Notes under the pieces: model-generated
Databases searched by the model: none
Told to the model about the DNA's origin: nothing
What the model saw: the letters and a program-made list of their open reading frames with translations, nothing else
Translations under genes and position numbers: made by a program
Shown here: positions 1 through 11,307 of the stretch, in pieces
How positions within the stretch are numbered: position 1 is the first letter of the stretch
Layout: each line of letters begins with the position of its first letter
Assembly: GCA_031835245.1 (NCBI GenBank)
Contig: JAVKOQ010000036.1
Location: forward strand, 5,001-69,000
Length of the DNA: 64,000 nucleotides
Source: Balamuthia mandrillaris
Taxonomy: Eukaryota > Discosea > Longamoebia > Balamuthiidae
Direction: 5' to 3'

Positions 1-1384
1 TGAACTGGGTGAAGGGAAGTGAACCGGGTAGTGATGTCTATGGTGACCAGAACGTAGTTGAAGCCTTTGGAAGAAGTGGGAAGGGGGCCAAACAGATCGA
101 TGGCGACATGATTGAAGGGGTAAGTAGCGTGGATGGTTTTGAGGGGATGAAAGCCATGTTTGGTGACGTTGTGCTTAAGGCAGTCATTGCACTGTAGGCA
201 AGTGCAGGAACAGTCAGCACGAAGAGTAGGCCAATAATAGCCTTCATTCCAGATCTTGATGAACAAGGTTTCTGCTCCGTGATGTCCTTCTGTGTGAAAT
301 AGCTGCAAGAGGTGTTTGCGTTCAGAGGTGGAAGGGAGTTGCTTGTTGAGTCTGCCCTTGATGTGCCTGTTAAAAGCGGATTTAGCGGTGGACGGGGAGT
401 TGTCAACCAAAGCGAGAGCCTTGAGGTCGCGGTTTGCGCTGAGGCAAGCAAGGGACGTCCAGAGGGATGGAGGGGGGTGTAAGACCACCATTGTCCCAGA
501 AGGAGCGCGGGTACAGCTGAGAGAGGCAGTCCTCGAAAAATCATGTGAACACCAGGGCGGTGGATGATCTCGAAGTTGTACTCTGAGATGAGGAGAGCCC
601 AATAGTTGAGGGTGTAGTTCTTACTGTTAGAAGTGAAGAGGTAGGACAAAGCCTTGTGATCAGAATAGATCGTGAACTTGTTGCTGTAGAGCCAATCACT
701 GAAGGAGCGGATGGCGAAGAGGATGGCGAGCATCTCACATTTGGTGGCAGGATAGTTGCATTGGGCAGGGTTGAGGGCCTTGCTCGCGAACAAGATGTAC
801 TGGTGCTTGTTGTTAGGTCCAATCTGGTAAAGGACGGCGCCAACACCAAATTGGAAGGCATCAGTGCCAACCAAAAGAGGTAAGGATGGGTCATAGAGAA
901 AGAGCACAGGTGGGTTAGATAAGATGTGCTTGAGGGTGTCAAAGGCATGCTGGCAGTCTTGGTTCCAATGAGGACGGATGTCCTTGATGTACCGAAGGGT
1001 GTCAAGGGGCTGAACAAGTTGAGTGAACATGGGGATGAAGTTGTGGAGGTAGCCTGCAAAGCCAAGGAAGGATCGTATTTGCTTGCCAGTGGATGGTACT
1101 TCTAGGAGTGCGAAAGTGGAGAGCTTGTGTTGGTCAGGAAGGATATTGCTGCAATCGATAATAAAACTGAGGATGCAGAGGCGTTTATACCCGAACTGAC
1201 ACTTCTCTCGACAGATACGGAGTCCCGCAGCAGTGAGAGTGAGGATAACATGGATAAGGTGCTCGATATGTTCTTCCACACTTTGGGAAACAACAGCTAG
1301 ATCATTGATGTAATGGGAAGTGAACTCGGCAATAGTGGCAGTGATAACGTCCATGAGTCGGCATGGGCATAACAGACATTCCAA
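1..1384 (-). pseudogene. Ty3/gypsy-type retrotransposon pol fragment (RT end, RNase H, integrase start)
   Basis: Read on the minus strand, this is the 3' part of a gypsy-like pol. The palm of reverse transcriptase is represented by YINDLAVVSQ, where the usual YxDD box has Asn in place of the first Asp. RNase H follows (LLVGTDAFQFGVGAVLYQ, CEMLAILFAI, IYSDHKAL). Near position 540 the frame shifts, and positions 1-310 read in another frame as an integrase zinc-binding domain (HTEGHHG ... CTCLQC) and the start of the integrase core (AIDLFGPLP). The fingers and most of the palm of RT are missing, because unrelated-orientation DNA starts at 1385. The element continues past the left edge. The frameshift, the altered catalytic box and the rearrangement all say it is dead. 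Confidence 0.9.
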
Positions 1385-1617
1385 TCAACTACCTTGAGGA
1401 ACCACTACCCCGCTCCAAGGACCACGACATCACCTGATGCCAACATCAACGTTTGGTGAAAGCTGTCAAGGAACACATCCACAAGTGTATTCTCAAAGCC
1501 ATCGAGAAATACCTCCAGGAGAACGAGGCTCTACCCACAAGACCTTCCTGTACCCTTCCTGAAGCGGTTCTCCATCTGGACACTGGAGACCACCCTCCTG
1601 TCTTTGCTGCGTAGAAG
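1385..1617 (+). pseudogene. Inverted pol linker segment of the same retroelement
   Basis: On the plus strand, opposite to the flanking gag and pol, one frame reads through AIEKYLQENEALPTRPS to LHLDTGDHPPV, then a stop. The HxDTGDxxP pattern is the stretch that normally precedes the reverse transcriptase domain in gypsy-like elements. The element therefore carries an internal inversion of about 230 bp, with the protease region and the first part of RT lost at the junctions. The family assignment rests on this short motif and on context. Confidence 0.6.
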
Positions 1618-2875
1618 CCATGGAGTTGAGAGAACGTGAGCTGGGAGACGACTGCCGTGCTGGTAGTTGTGCGCATGTTTGTTGTGGCAGTGTTGATGTG
1701 GGGTTGCGTGTTGCAGGAGCAGAAGATGAGGCTGGTGTAACAGACGTTGCTTGAGAAGACTGCCGTTGTAACCTGCAGGCCTTTTTTTGGCACTGATCTT
1801 CTGTGTGGTTGCGTGTTTTGCAGTGTGCGCAAACAGCACCTATTGTGTGGGGTAATGGTGATTGCCGTTGAGGTGATTTGCTGTGACCTTTATCTTTCAA
1901 AGAAGGTTGGGGAAACTCTGACTCAATGAGGACTGTGAGCTCGAAAGCAGCAATGATGTCTTGTGGCTTGTTGCGAAGAGTCTGTTGCTTGTACTTCGAC
2001 TTGATGTGGGGAAGAAGGGCTCATCCAAAGAAAAAGGCTTTGAGGTAGTCATAGAAGGTGTCAGGAAGACGATTACAGAGTACAGAGTACCAATTGATGA
2101 GCTGATGAACGCTTTTGCCAGGCTTCTGTCAAAACAACGTGATGGCCTCTATTGTTGTGGCCTCGATGTCTGGAAGGCAGTAGTGCTGATGGAAGAGGTC
2201 TCAAGCGACGTTCCATGGTTGGTCTCGTAGAGCGCTAATGGCCCAAAGACGTCCGTCTCCAACAAGGGTGGTGATGAGGGCTTGCGTCCATCTATCCTCA
2301 GGGTAGTTGTAGGCGTTAAGGTAATACTCCAGTTCCATGGTGTGAAGAGCGGGGTCCTGGCGCTTGCTGATCTCAAACTTAGGTAGTCCGGGGGGAAGGC
2401 GAGGCATTTTCTTCTGAGGAGGAGGGAAAGGAGTAGTTGTGTTGCTCTGTGTTTCTGGAACAGAGGGAACGTGTGTGCTGTTGGAAGTAGTTGTGTTGTT
2501 GACGGAAACGTCAACGGGAGAGGGTGAACTTGAACAAGGTGACTGTATAGGAGAGATCTGTGGAATGGGTGAGGGAGGAGAAACAGTGGCAGTGGTAGTG
2601 TTGCATGTGGAAGAGTTGCCTAGTGTGGCCGAGGTGGATGCGAGGAACACAACAAAGTTGTCTATACACTGTTGTAACCATTCCATGGCCTTTCTAGTGA
2701 GTTCTGCGGCTTCGTCTACCTTGTGCTGTTCTTCTTCTTTGGCAACACGTTCAGTCTCAGGGCAGCTGGGGATGTCGAGCTCAAGTTGAAAGGATTGTTG
2801 GAGCATGCGAAGGTACTCCTGTTGTGCCTTTCCAAGCTGTTCACGGAGGGTGTTGAGAGCGACTGAGGCTTCCAT
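1618..2875 (-). pseudogene. Degenerate retrotransposon gag with CCHC zinc knuckle
   Basis: A Gag-like protein starts at the ATG at 2875 (MEASVALNTLREQLG). It has a coiled-coil N-terminal part (EQLGKAQQEYLRMLQQSF), a Ser/Thr/Pro-rich linker, and a capsid-like segment (FEISKRQDPALHTMELEYYL ... RWTQALITTLVG). The frame is lost near 2200 and recovered in another frame (LLPHIKSKYKQQTLRNKPQD). A zinc knuckle of form C-x2-C-x4-H-x4-C (CAHCKTRNHTEDQC) lies at about 1805-1850. Gag upstream of pol on the same strand is the normal retroelement order. The frame breaks show it no longer makes an intact Gag. Confidence 0.8.
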
Positions 2876-3965
2876 GATGTGCGTAGCACAAGAGGGGATT
2901 TGAATCACTTATGTAAGTCAAAAAAAATGTTGGTTGAATCCAACCTCAAGAATAAAAGAGTCAGTGATGAGACAAGAAGTGTATTCAAGAGAATAGAGGA
3001 AGGACAACGGGAGTGAATCTCCGACATTGCTTCAAAGTACACCAAGAGAAAGGGGAAAAAGGGAGAAGGGAAGGATGGAGGATACAAAAGAAAGAAGAGC
3101 TGAGGGTCCGGGACGGATCCAACATGAGGAGTCTTGAGATAAGTATTGGTGATTTTACCAACATGTGTGAGAAAGAAGGATTGGCATAACCCAAGGCTGG
3201 TTTGTGACATTGGTACACGAGGTGAGGTTGCTTAAGAAAAATTGTGACAAAGTGAATCTTTTTGATTCCATTTTCCTCCTTTGATTAGGCAACCCTAACT
3301 CCTCTGATGATGAGCAATGACAAATACCTTGATGTCAATGGAGCCAATGCTGATGTTAATGCTGATGCTAACACTGACTTTGCCATCTGGGTGTTGATTT
3401 GTTCCATTTGTGTTGCCATCTTTTTCTAGCAATCATTTGTCAAAGTCCAAGGATATGAATGCCTGTCTCATTAGCTTTGTGAGTCAGTGCCTCAAATTGC
3501 CTTGATTTGGTGTTCCTTTTCTTTCTACTAGTGTCTCATCATCATCTGCAAAAGCTTCAATTCTCTTCACTACCGTCAGCAGTTCCTTATCCTTTTCCAT
3601 GAATTTCCTCTCCACAGCCAGTTCTTCCCCATTCCCTCCCATGTTTACTACTACTAAGACCTTCACAAGTGATTTAACTGCACAAGCCCTCATGATTACT
3701 ACCAACTATACCTTGTTACCTCCTACTTTGGCACCTACCCTAGAGGACTTCAGAACATTGTCCCATTTCTGGAGCAGCTGATCATAATAATCACACTCTC
3801 TAGTTGTGAAGATCATGGAAACCATGGTGAGCTGAAGCTAAGACTAGAGTCTAATCCATGTTTACAGGTGATGCTCAAAAATAGATCTCGTCCAAAGCCA
3901 GCTGTGATAGCCTCCATTCATGAGCCAGTTTCAAGACAGCCTTATAGCAAACCTTCTTCTATTAG
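2876..3965. other. Gap with no gene recognised
   Basis: This is where the 5' LTR and primer-binding site of the retroelement would be expected. I could not find a second LTR copy to compare with, because the other end lies outside the window. The open frames here are short and show no recognisable motif. Confidence 0.5.
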
Positions 3966-6215
3966 GCTGGCGCCAAAGCTTACAAAGCAGTCCTTGCTTG
4001 CCATGGCATTGCTGTTCGTCAACCTTCTGCAGACACCATCCATCGAGCTACTGTGGAGGGTGGGATCTTGGCCGACTATGCTATGATTCGTCTGTTGGTA
4101 GAGTCCAAAGACCTCTGGGTAGGCATTGATGAGTCTTCCAAAGTAAACAGCCGGTCTTTTGTGGAGATTGAATTTGCCGGCTCTCACCCTAAGCTTGGCT
4201 TTGTTCTCTATCCTGCTGCTGTTATAGAGGTTATTTCTCACACTTTTGAAAACATGCTTGGCTACATTGAAAATACTTTAGCAGGTACTTGACGTCTCTC
4301 TCTTTCTGTTTACCTCCTTCCTTTCTCTTCTACTCTCTCTCTTTCTCTCTCTCTCTCTCTCTATCACTTTCTCTCTGGTCCTCTTCTTTCTCTTTTGTTT
4401 GCTTTTACCACTTTTCATGCTAAACTTGATATTTACCACTTTCATAAAGAGCTGAACCAAAAGGGAGAAGAACAAGGCCTGTCTGCTATTAAGCTTTGGG
4501 AATTTCGTTCCATAACATTTGATCTCACGAGCTCAAATTCTGGAAGGATCAGTGGCCTTGGGCACTTGCTTAATGAACAGCGAAGAGAGCTATGGGAGCA
4601 AGAATCCACACCAAAGCCTCCTTTTGCACCACTGCTGGTCAAAGGTTGTGATGACCACATTGCTGCCTTAATTCTCAACGAATTCCTCCGTCGTACTAAC
4701 AAGCTTGCAACGGAATGGGGGGCTGCTGACCTACTTCAAGCCAACGTGATGGAGGATGAAGAACGTGTGGCTGCTGCTATCAACAAGAGCAATGGTGTGA
4801 CCACGGCTTTGAAGAAGCTCTCTTGTTTGTTGCGTGGCCTTTGGAATGCTGATTGGATGGGCTTTGTGGAGCATGCAAAGGAATGCAACCCTAACTTGGT
4901 CTCTCACACGAGCAGGGCCATCCCAAAAGCCTCAAAGACACGCTATGCCTCCTATGCTCTTATGGCACGCTTCGTGGAGGATCATGAAGAGCTTTTGCGT
5001 CGTTTTCTTGAGACAAAAGAGGGTGAGCATGCCTTCGCTGATGAAATCCAGACAGGATTGTTTGGCAACTCTCTTGCTGTTGCAATGCGCAAAGTTCTTG
5101 TTTGTGGCTTAAGGTATGCATATTTATTTTTTTTCCCTCACTTGTGTTTTTCTTTGTTCTTATTTTATCATCTTGTAAAAGCCAAGTGTTGTTGCCATTG
5201 ATGCACATTGGTAATCATCATCAAGAACTTCTTCCTTATCTTCATGACTTTCAATTACTGCAGCACCATCTCTTGGCCTTGGCCTCCAATCCGTTGATGC
5301 TAAAACAATGCTTTGCCTGTCCTGTGCAGAGCTATGCTTTGCCATTGCTGTCAAGCGAGGTTCTACCAACAATGGAAAACTTTGCTGCAAAGTCTTGGGT
5401 GGCTCCAAGAGATGATGGAGATCTGCAAGCGCTGCTGGCCAAGGAGTTCATCTCCAGCGCTCTGTTTATGCTCTACAAGCATGCGGGGCAGTTCATGGAA
5501 ATGAGAGAGGAAGAAGAGGAGGATGACTGGGAAACCTACAGCTTAACGCCGAGTCAAGTGGAGGCGGTATATGAGGCGGAGAAACAAAAGGAAACAGAAG
5601 AGGAGTTGCAAGAGCAAGAAGAACAGCAGGCGATGATGACGACGGATGCTGCTACAATTGGACCCGCTGGCGGAGAACCTTGCCGCCTTTTGTCCGACGA
5701 ATTGCTCTGGAGAAACCATCTTCAGCATGGTCAACCGTCTTTGGCGTGACAACTGCCTCATGAGAGCGCCCATCATGCAAGCAGTGGTGAAGCTCCGCGC
5801 CCTTCCTGACCTCCCCAAGTTCGAGCTGCCAGCTTTATTCCAGCGCTTTGCGGCATGGTTCAAAACTCGCACTCAGGCCAGAAATTTGCTGGATGAAACG
5901 CCTTCCTGTGCTGAAATTACCCGAACCCGCTATGAAGGTCGCTTGGAGCAACAAGAAAGCACGCGAGCACGGAACCAGCGCCATCAACAAAATGATCACA
6001 GGGAGAAGCCCATTCAAGACTTCCTGCAGCAGCGCTATGGCTTTGTCCTGCCATCTGGCAAGCGCCTCACTGGGAAGCACATGAAGGACCACATGCGGCG
6101 CTTGAAGGGTGACTATCCCCACCTTCGACTTTGCCTTGGCAATCGGCGAGAGGAGATGGTGATGAACTTCCTGCAGTTCCTGGAACAGCTTAGCGGGCAG
6201 CAGCAGCAGCAGTAA
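3966..6215 (+). pseudogene. Transposase-like gene, three recognisable exons, frameshifted
   Basis: Likely exons are 3966-4284, 4450-5113 and 5182 to about 6215. The joined frame reads through both introns (TLA|ELNQKGEEQG; GL|SQVLLPLMHIG). The first exon contains LWVGIDESSKVNSRSFVEI. The second contains ITFDLTSSNSGRISGLGHLL followed by LLVKGCDDHIAALILNEFLRR. The spacing of an Asp-rich strand, an (F)DxTSSNxG motif and a Cys-x-x-His segment resembles DDE-type transposase-like proteins of hAT and related families found in many protists and cnidarians. Near 5640-5660 the frame shifts; the new frame continues to a stop at 6213-6215 after a poly-Gln end. The start codon was not identified. The family assignment is tentative. 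Confidence 0.5.
4324..4363 (+). repeat. (CT)n microsatellite in intron
   Basis: A CT dinucleotide run lies in the first intron of the transposase-like gene, on the sense strand, as in many introns further along. Confidence 0.9.
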
Positions 6216-6789
6216 CTCCTGGAGCCACAGAGGCGGCCTCAGCAGCAGCAACAGTAACTCCTACTGCATCTTCTTTTGTATTGTTTCTCCTACTCTGCAG
6301 GGTGACAGTGTGCCACAGCATCTGTTAGCACTTTGACCTTACATCAGACGTGAGTGGGGATGGCAACGCAAAACTGTCTAGTGGATGGGGTGAGGAGAGG
6401 TTTATTCGTACGGGTGGGCGTTGATGCATTAAGTGGTGGTGGCGGTTTGGGTACTGTGCGCACGGACCTTTACTTAGCTCCCCACGCCCTCTCTTTGCCC
6501 TTTGAAGCTGGATGGTGGCGGATTGTTGTCTTCTGCTTGCCCTTTTGTTTTGAGATGGGTGTGAAACGGCACTGTTGTGGTACTCTGCATCCTTGTTGTC
6601 AGCCCAAAAAGCAGAACTGCATTCGTAAGGAGCCAAGACATGGAGTTCAAGAGCACGGAAGAGGCGCCGTGTTCTTGGGCTTCGCCTCTCTTGTCTTGTG
6701 CTTCCTTTCTGTGCAGGAAAGCTGAAGTGGCTGGCAGCAAAAAAAAAAAAAAAAAAAAAGTAAAAATAAAGAATACTTCCAAATGGCAA
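6216..6789. other. Gap, nothing recognised
   Basis: No protein motif, tRNA or clear terminal inverted repeat was seen. It ends in a 20-base A run at 6740-6759, just before the GA repeat. Confidence 0.5.
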
Positions 6790-6888
6790 CTATGTAAGAA
6801 AGAGAGAGAGACAAAGAGAAAGAGAGAGAGAGAGAGGCAAAGAGAAAGAGAGAGAGAGAGAGACAAAGAAAGAAAGAGAGAGAGAGAC

Positions 6889-6939
<51 letters not shown>

Positions 6940-6948
6940 AAGAGAGAA

Positions 6949-6979
<31 letters not shown>

Positions 6980-6988
6980 CAGAGAGAG

Positions 6989-7021
<33 letters not shown>

Positions 7022-7095
7022 CAGAGAGACAGAGAGAGGGGGAGAGCAGAGAGAGAGAGAGAGAGAGAGACAGTGAGAGACAGAGAGAGAGAAAT
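6790..7095 (+). repeat. Long interrupted (GA)n repeat
   Basis: About 300 bp of GA dinucleotides with scattered CAAA, AAAG and GACA interruptions. Long Ser/Leu or Arg/Glu open frames across it are artefacts of the repeat. Confidence 0.95.
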
Positions 7096-7840
7096 GGAAA
7101 AACGGGAAAGAGAGAAAGAAAAGAAGAAAGAATGTGACAAAAAAAAAAACAAAAAGTGTAGGTTAGGGCTAGACAAAACTCTTTTAAAATGGAAAGTACT
7201 ACGAAACGACGGAGTAGTGGACATAAGGGTGAATACAGGCTATCTACCAATAGAACTTCGATATAAGGGGTATTTTATTGAAATTTCTGTATTTCTACCC
7301 TATAGTATTTCATATAAAGTCTGCGGGGCTACAATGCAATACTTAGAGATTCTGTTGATTAACTGATTGACATCATCCTATTGATTAAACCAAGATCATG
7401 CTGTGATAAGGCTGGTAGGGGAACAACCTAATAGACACCAACTCAATGGGTGTAGGGAAAAAGACTTTTAATAAAATGAAAGAAAGAAATATATATACAA
7501 GGAGAGATAGGAATAGGTATTATGGGAGAGTGGTATAACAGTGCTGTGTGACATTTGTTAGGCTGTTTTCCTATTGGCAAAATCACACTTCCAACTTTCA
7601 ATCAAGATGATTAATGTAGTCAAACAAAGAAGAGGCATTGCTAGCCTGCTTGATTAAGAGCTTGTCATGCTCTACTTGGCTTGTTCAAAGCACAGAGAGG
7701 GCCTGGTCAATAATGTCTAGTCTGTCTATAGGAAGAGTTGTGGTAGTAGAGGAGGGAAAGCAAGAAACCTAAGGAATAGAACTACTAAATATTTGGCAGG
7801 TATCCAGTCGGATGAGTTTAATGAACAGGTATGCTTGCTT
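7096..7840. other. A/T-rich gap, nothing recognised
   Basis: Apart from an A/T-rich composition I see no gene or structured repeat. It lies 3' of the minus-strand transposon-derived gene. Confidence 0.5.
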
Positions 7841-9925
7841 TTATTGCTCTCTTATATATCTCTGAAGGTCAGGAAAATGCTCAAGATTTCTCTCTGCCCA
7901 TGACCTTTCACTTCTTTGTGTAGCACCTTGAACTTTTGCTACAACGGGAGAGGCAGCAGCAGCTTCAGCACAAAGCGCTTGCCTTTCAAGGAGCTGCTGT
8001 GGAAGAGAACAATCACCGGAATTGATTCCCGCAAAGCCTTGTGTTGACTGCGTCATCATCCGCTTGAGATCAGCGTGCGTGGTTTCGATTCCAAAGTTGC
8101 TGAACTTTTCGACCGAGCCTTCTCGCTCCAGCCAGTAGCCAAGGTGGTCAACAAACACATGAATGTATGTGGTAACATCCTTTCCATTCCATGCCTGAAT
8201 AAAGGCTTGCAAAAACACCTTTGCCTCTTGCTTCCATTCCTCGTCTGTGATGCTCAGCTTTTCCTGCATTGCTAAACAGGCTGTTCAATGGAAAGCTGCC
8301 CAAGCCTGATGAACTCGTGGAAGTGTTGTTTGAATTGGTGCTCTTCTAGGCATGCCTTCCTCAAGGTCTGCTAAAATGAACGTGTGATTTTCAAGGATGA
8401 TTAAATGTTCACGTCTGTTGAGCCTGCTGTCTTTAATCCTCTTCTTGAAACCAACTCCAGAAGCTGCTGGAATAAGGTAAATCCCAATCCCAGCCATTCG
8501 TTCAACAAAAAGTTGTTGTAACTTTGGTTGTTCTGCTGTGAGCTCGATTGTCTTATTGATGAGTTTGCGAACTACACCCATTAATAGGTGAAGAAGATCT
8601 GGGATAACTTGTATTGGATTTAAAAACAACACAGGTTCAAGCACCTTTTAGCAAACAAGACCACCAACAAAAGTCAGAAGAGCAAATAGAAACAAAAACA
8701 ACACAAACCTGTCCGTGATGATCTGTTGCTTTTGATCTTCTTGTTGCCTCTTCCCAGTCGATAACTGCTTTCCAATCATTTTTGACATCCTCTAAGGTAT
8801 GAAAGCGAGTTTCTTCTGCTGAAAGTTCGCCTCGTGCTAACTGCTGCTTTGTGATGTTGCACCAAAAACAGCAACAGGTAGAGTTGCTGCGATAGAATTG
8901 ATACATGCCACTAAAAACAGCCAAGGCCTTCAAGTCAACCACAATGTATGGCCACAGGTGCACCAATTCACCAGAAGAAGAAGTAAGTAGCACACCCTTT
9001 TCTATCCAATTGTTGAGCACTACTCATTAATCACCAAGTTCTCTGATTAATGTTTCTCCATCTTTGCTTCCTAAATACAACAGCCAAGGATGACAGTTGT
9101 GTGATGATTTGAGCACTTTCAATGTGGATTTCTTGCTTATGAACTCCATCATCCCAACTTCCATTTGTAGACGAGTTTTTTTGGCTGCTGTAGATCCATC
9201 AAAGGCAAGCTTTAAAACAGGTCGATCTGCTGCTTGAAGTTTAGAAGATGAAAAGAGTTGCTGTACAAACTCTTTCGGCTGGTACATACTTCCTTTCCCA
9301 CCTTTTGTTGCAACCAATTCCTTCTTGCTTAACAACTCACGTTGCTTCTTTCGAACTTGATGTAGGCTTGCTTGTTTTGATAGCTTGAACATGTGAACAA
9401 CCAACTCCCAACAATGATCAGGTATGCGCAACACATTCTTCAACCAAACAAGGTCTGTCACACAAGGTTGATAAGTAGATGTAGAGAGGTTTGCTTGTAG
9501 CCATCCTTCAATCACAGGAGAAGAGTGAATAATGGCGGCCACTCCTAATACCACATCAACTTGAAGCGCTCCTTCCACTGCTGCTTTTGCTACAGCTACT
9601 CGCACATTTCCTTCAACATCCCAAGTCACCTTCTTTTCAATCGCCTCCATGATGTCTTGCTTGGCTTCCTCTATTTCTTCTTCGCGTTGCTTCTTCACTT
9701 CTTCCTTTGCCTGCTCTTGCTTTTCCTTCTCTTTTCCCTTTTCTTCTCGACGGGTGGCTATCTCCTTACAACGGGCACAGGAATCAGGTGAGCAGGTATG
9801 TTGAACTGCTGCTTCATGCTCCCTTCTTGACTCTTCTGATTTGTAACATTTGCCACAAACAGAGTGACTGCACTCAAACCTCAGGTCGTTTGGGTTCTTC
9901 TTTCCAAGTCGATGATTTTCCCATC
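7841..9925 (-). pseudogene. Transposon-derived gene with Cys/His motifs, broken by stops
   Basis: On the minus strand the frame opens near 9925 with a zinc-binding segment (CSHSVCGKCY ... HTCSPDSCARCK) and a charged coiled coil. It continues through VLKLAFDGSTAAKKTRL, SSHNCHPWLLYLGSKDG, LWPYIVVDLKALAVFSGMYQ and CCCFWCNITKQQL. The order 'DG(S/T)-aK-k', 'P-LLY-G-xD', 'vvDLKalA-f-G' and 'CFWC' matches a family of uncharacterised transposon-like proteins common in cnidarians and protists. A normal intron lies at about 8650-8715. A 15-base block with two stops interrupts the frame at 9029-9043, and a TGA at 8285-8287 separates the last 140 codons. No functional start was identified. I read it as a decaying mobile-element gene. 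Confidence 0.55.
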
Positions 9926-10447
9926 ACTTGCAGGTTGTGCAATTAGTTGCATTACATGTATGCCCTCCTCCTCCCTTGCACCTTTCATGTTGATTGAGGG
10001 TGGAGGTATCCTGTGCAACATACCATTGTGGTGAACAGTAGAGGTGTTCACAAACATAAGGTGGTTGGTGTTTGACTCTTTTTGCATGTGGCATGTTTGT
10101 GTTGTTTTTGTTTTCTGTTTCTTGTTTTGTTTTTTTTTTTGTTTATTGCCGTAAATAAAAGTTCTTTATTTCTTGGAAAAATGAAGTTAATGCCGGATCC
10201 TGAAAATAATGTACTAAAATTATTTCACCCAATTTTCCCTGTTTTTCACTATCAAATCGTCGACAAAAAATATATTATTGTCGACCAGGAACTGGCCCTC
10301 CTGCAGTGTTGGCAGTTTTTCCTTCACCCCACGGCCCACAGCACTCCCTTCCGTCCTTTTGTTGACCCCTCAAAATTTATTTATTTTAAATTAGTCTTCT
10401 TCTGCGCGGGCTAACCACCCACAACTGCAAAAATAAACAAAACGAAG
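9926..10447. promoter_or_regulatory. RbBP5 upstream region with GTCGAC dyad
   Basis: GTCGAC occurs at 10259-10264 and again at 10280-10285. The two copies are arms of a dyad, TCGACAA ... TTGTCGA, around an A/T core, about 165-190 bp before the RbBP5 start. Long A/T runs surround it. Confidence 0.45.
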
Positions 10448-11268
10448 ATGAACTTGGAGCTGTTGGACCCCTTTGAAAATGACTTCCCAGAGGTCATTGA
10501 AGACTGTCTCGTTGGTGAAAGTAACGCCCTTTGTTGCGCTTGCAACCGTCGAGGAACCTTGTTGGCGGTTGGTTGTGCTGATGGGCGATGCATCATATGG
10601 GACTTTGACACTAGGGGCATAGCCAGGAGTCTGTTTGGGCATATACATCCCATCACTTCTGTGAGGTATGCTTTTGGGTTCTACCCTGGTATCCTTCATC
10701 TTCTCACACCATTATTTACTCTCAGCTGGTCTCGCAACGGTCGAAAGCTCCTAAGCTCTTCCACTGATTGGACTGTGAAGCTTTGGGACGTACTTAGTGG
10801 CGCAGTCGATATCACCATACGTTTCGATACCGCTGTATCAATGGCACAGATGCACCCGCGCGACAAGTACTCTCTCGTACTCTTTACTCTCGTTCTAGCT
10901 TCTTTGTTCTCTCTCTTAACTCTCTCCCCACCCTGACGGCTTGCTGCAGCACACGATGTGTGGTGTGCCCAATATCGGAGCCCGCTGTGTTGGTAGACCT
11001 CACAACAGGAGAGAAAAAACCGCTGCCCATAGTGGCTGTAGACTGCGATGGGACTGGCAAAGAAGAGGTTTGGCCCGTTTCTTTCAACCTGCAAGCGCAT
11101 GCTGTTTTATGCTTTGCTAACATAAAACGTCCTCCAGAATAGAGTCTACTACAATGCGGTCACTTTTAACAAGAGCGGGGATATCATCTTTGCTGGTGAT
11201 TCCAAAGGCACCATTACCCTCATTGACTCGGGAAAACTTCAAGTACGTTCTTCACTAAAATCACCGAG

Positions 11269-11307
<39 letters not shown>

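Noticed and set aside
2880-2925. tRNA-like string gattcaaatcccc on the minus strand near the gag start, possible tRNA or primer-binding site
   Set aside because: The T-loop-like letters lack complementary stems, and a primer-binding site should be the complement of a tRNA end. Probably chance.
6790-7137. Long Arg/Glu, Ser/Leu open frames over the GA repeat
   Set aside because: Pure repeat translation with no start context, splice sites or homology. The same holds for 17424-17897, 44047-44328 and 48519-48973.
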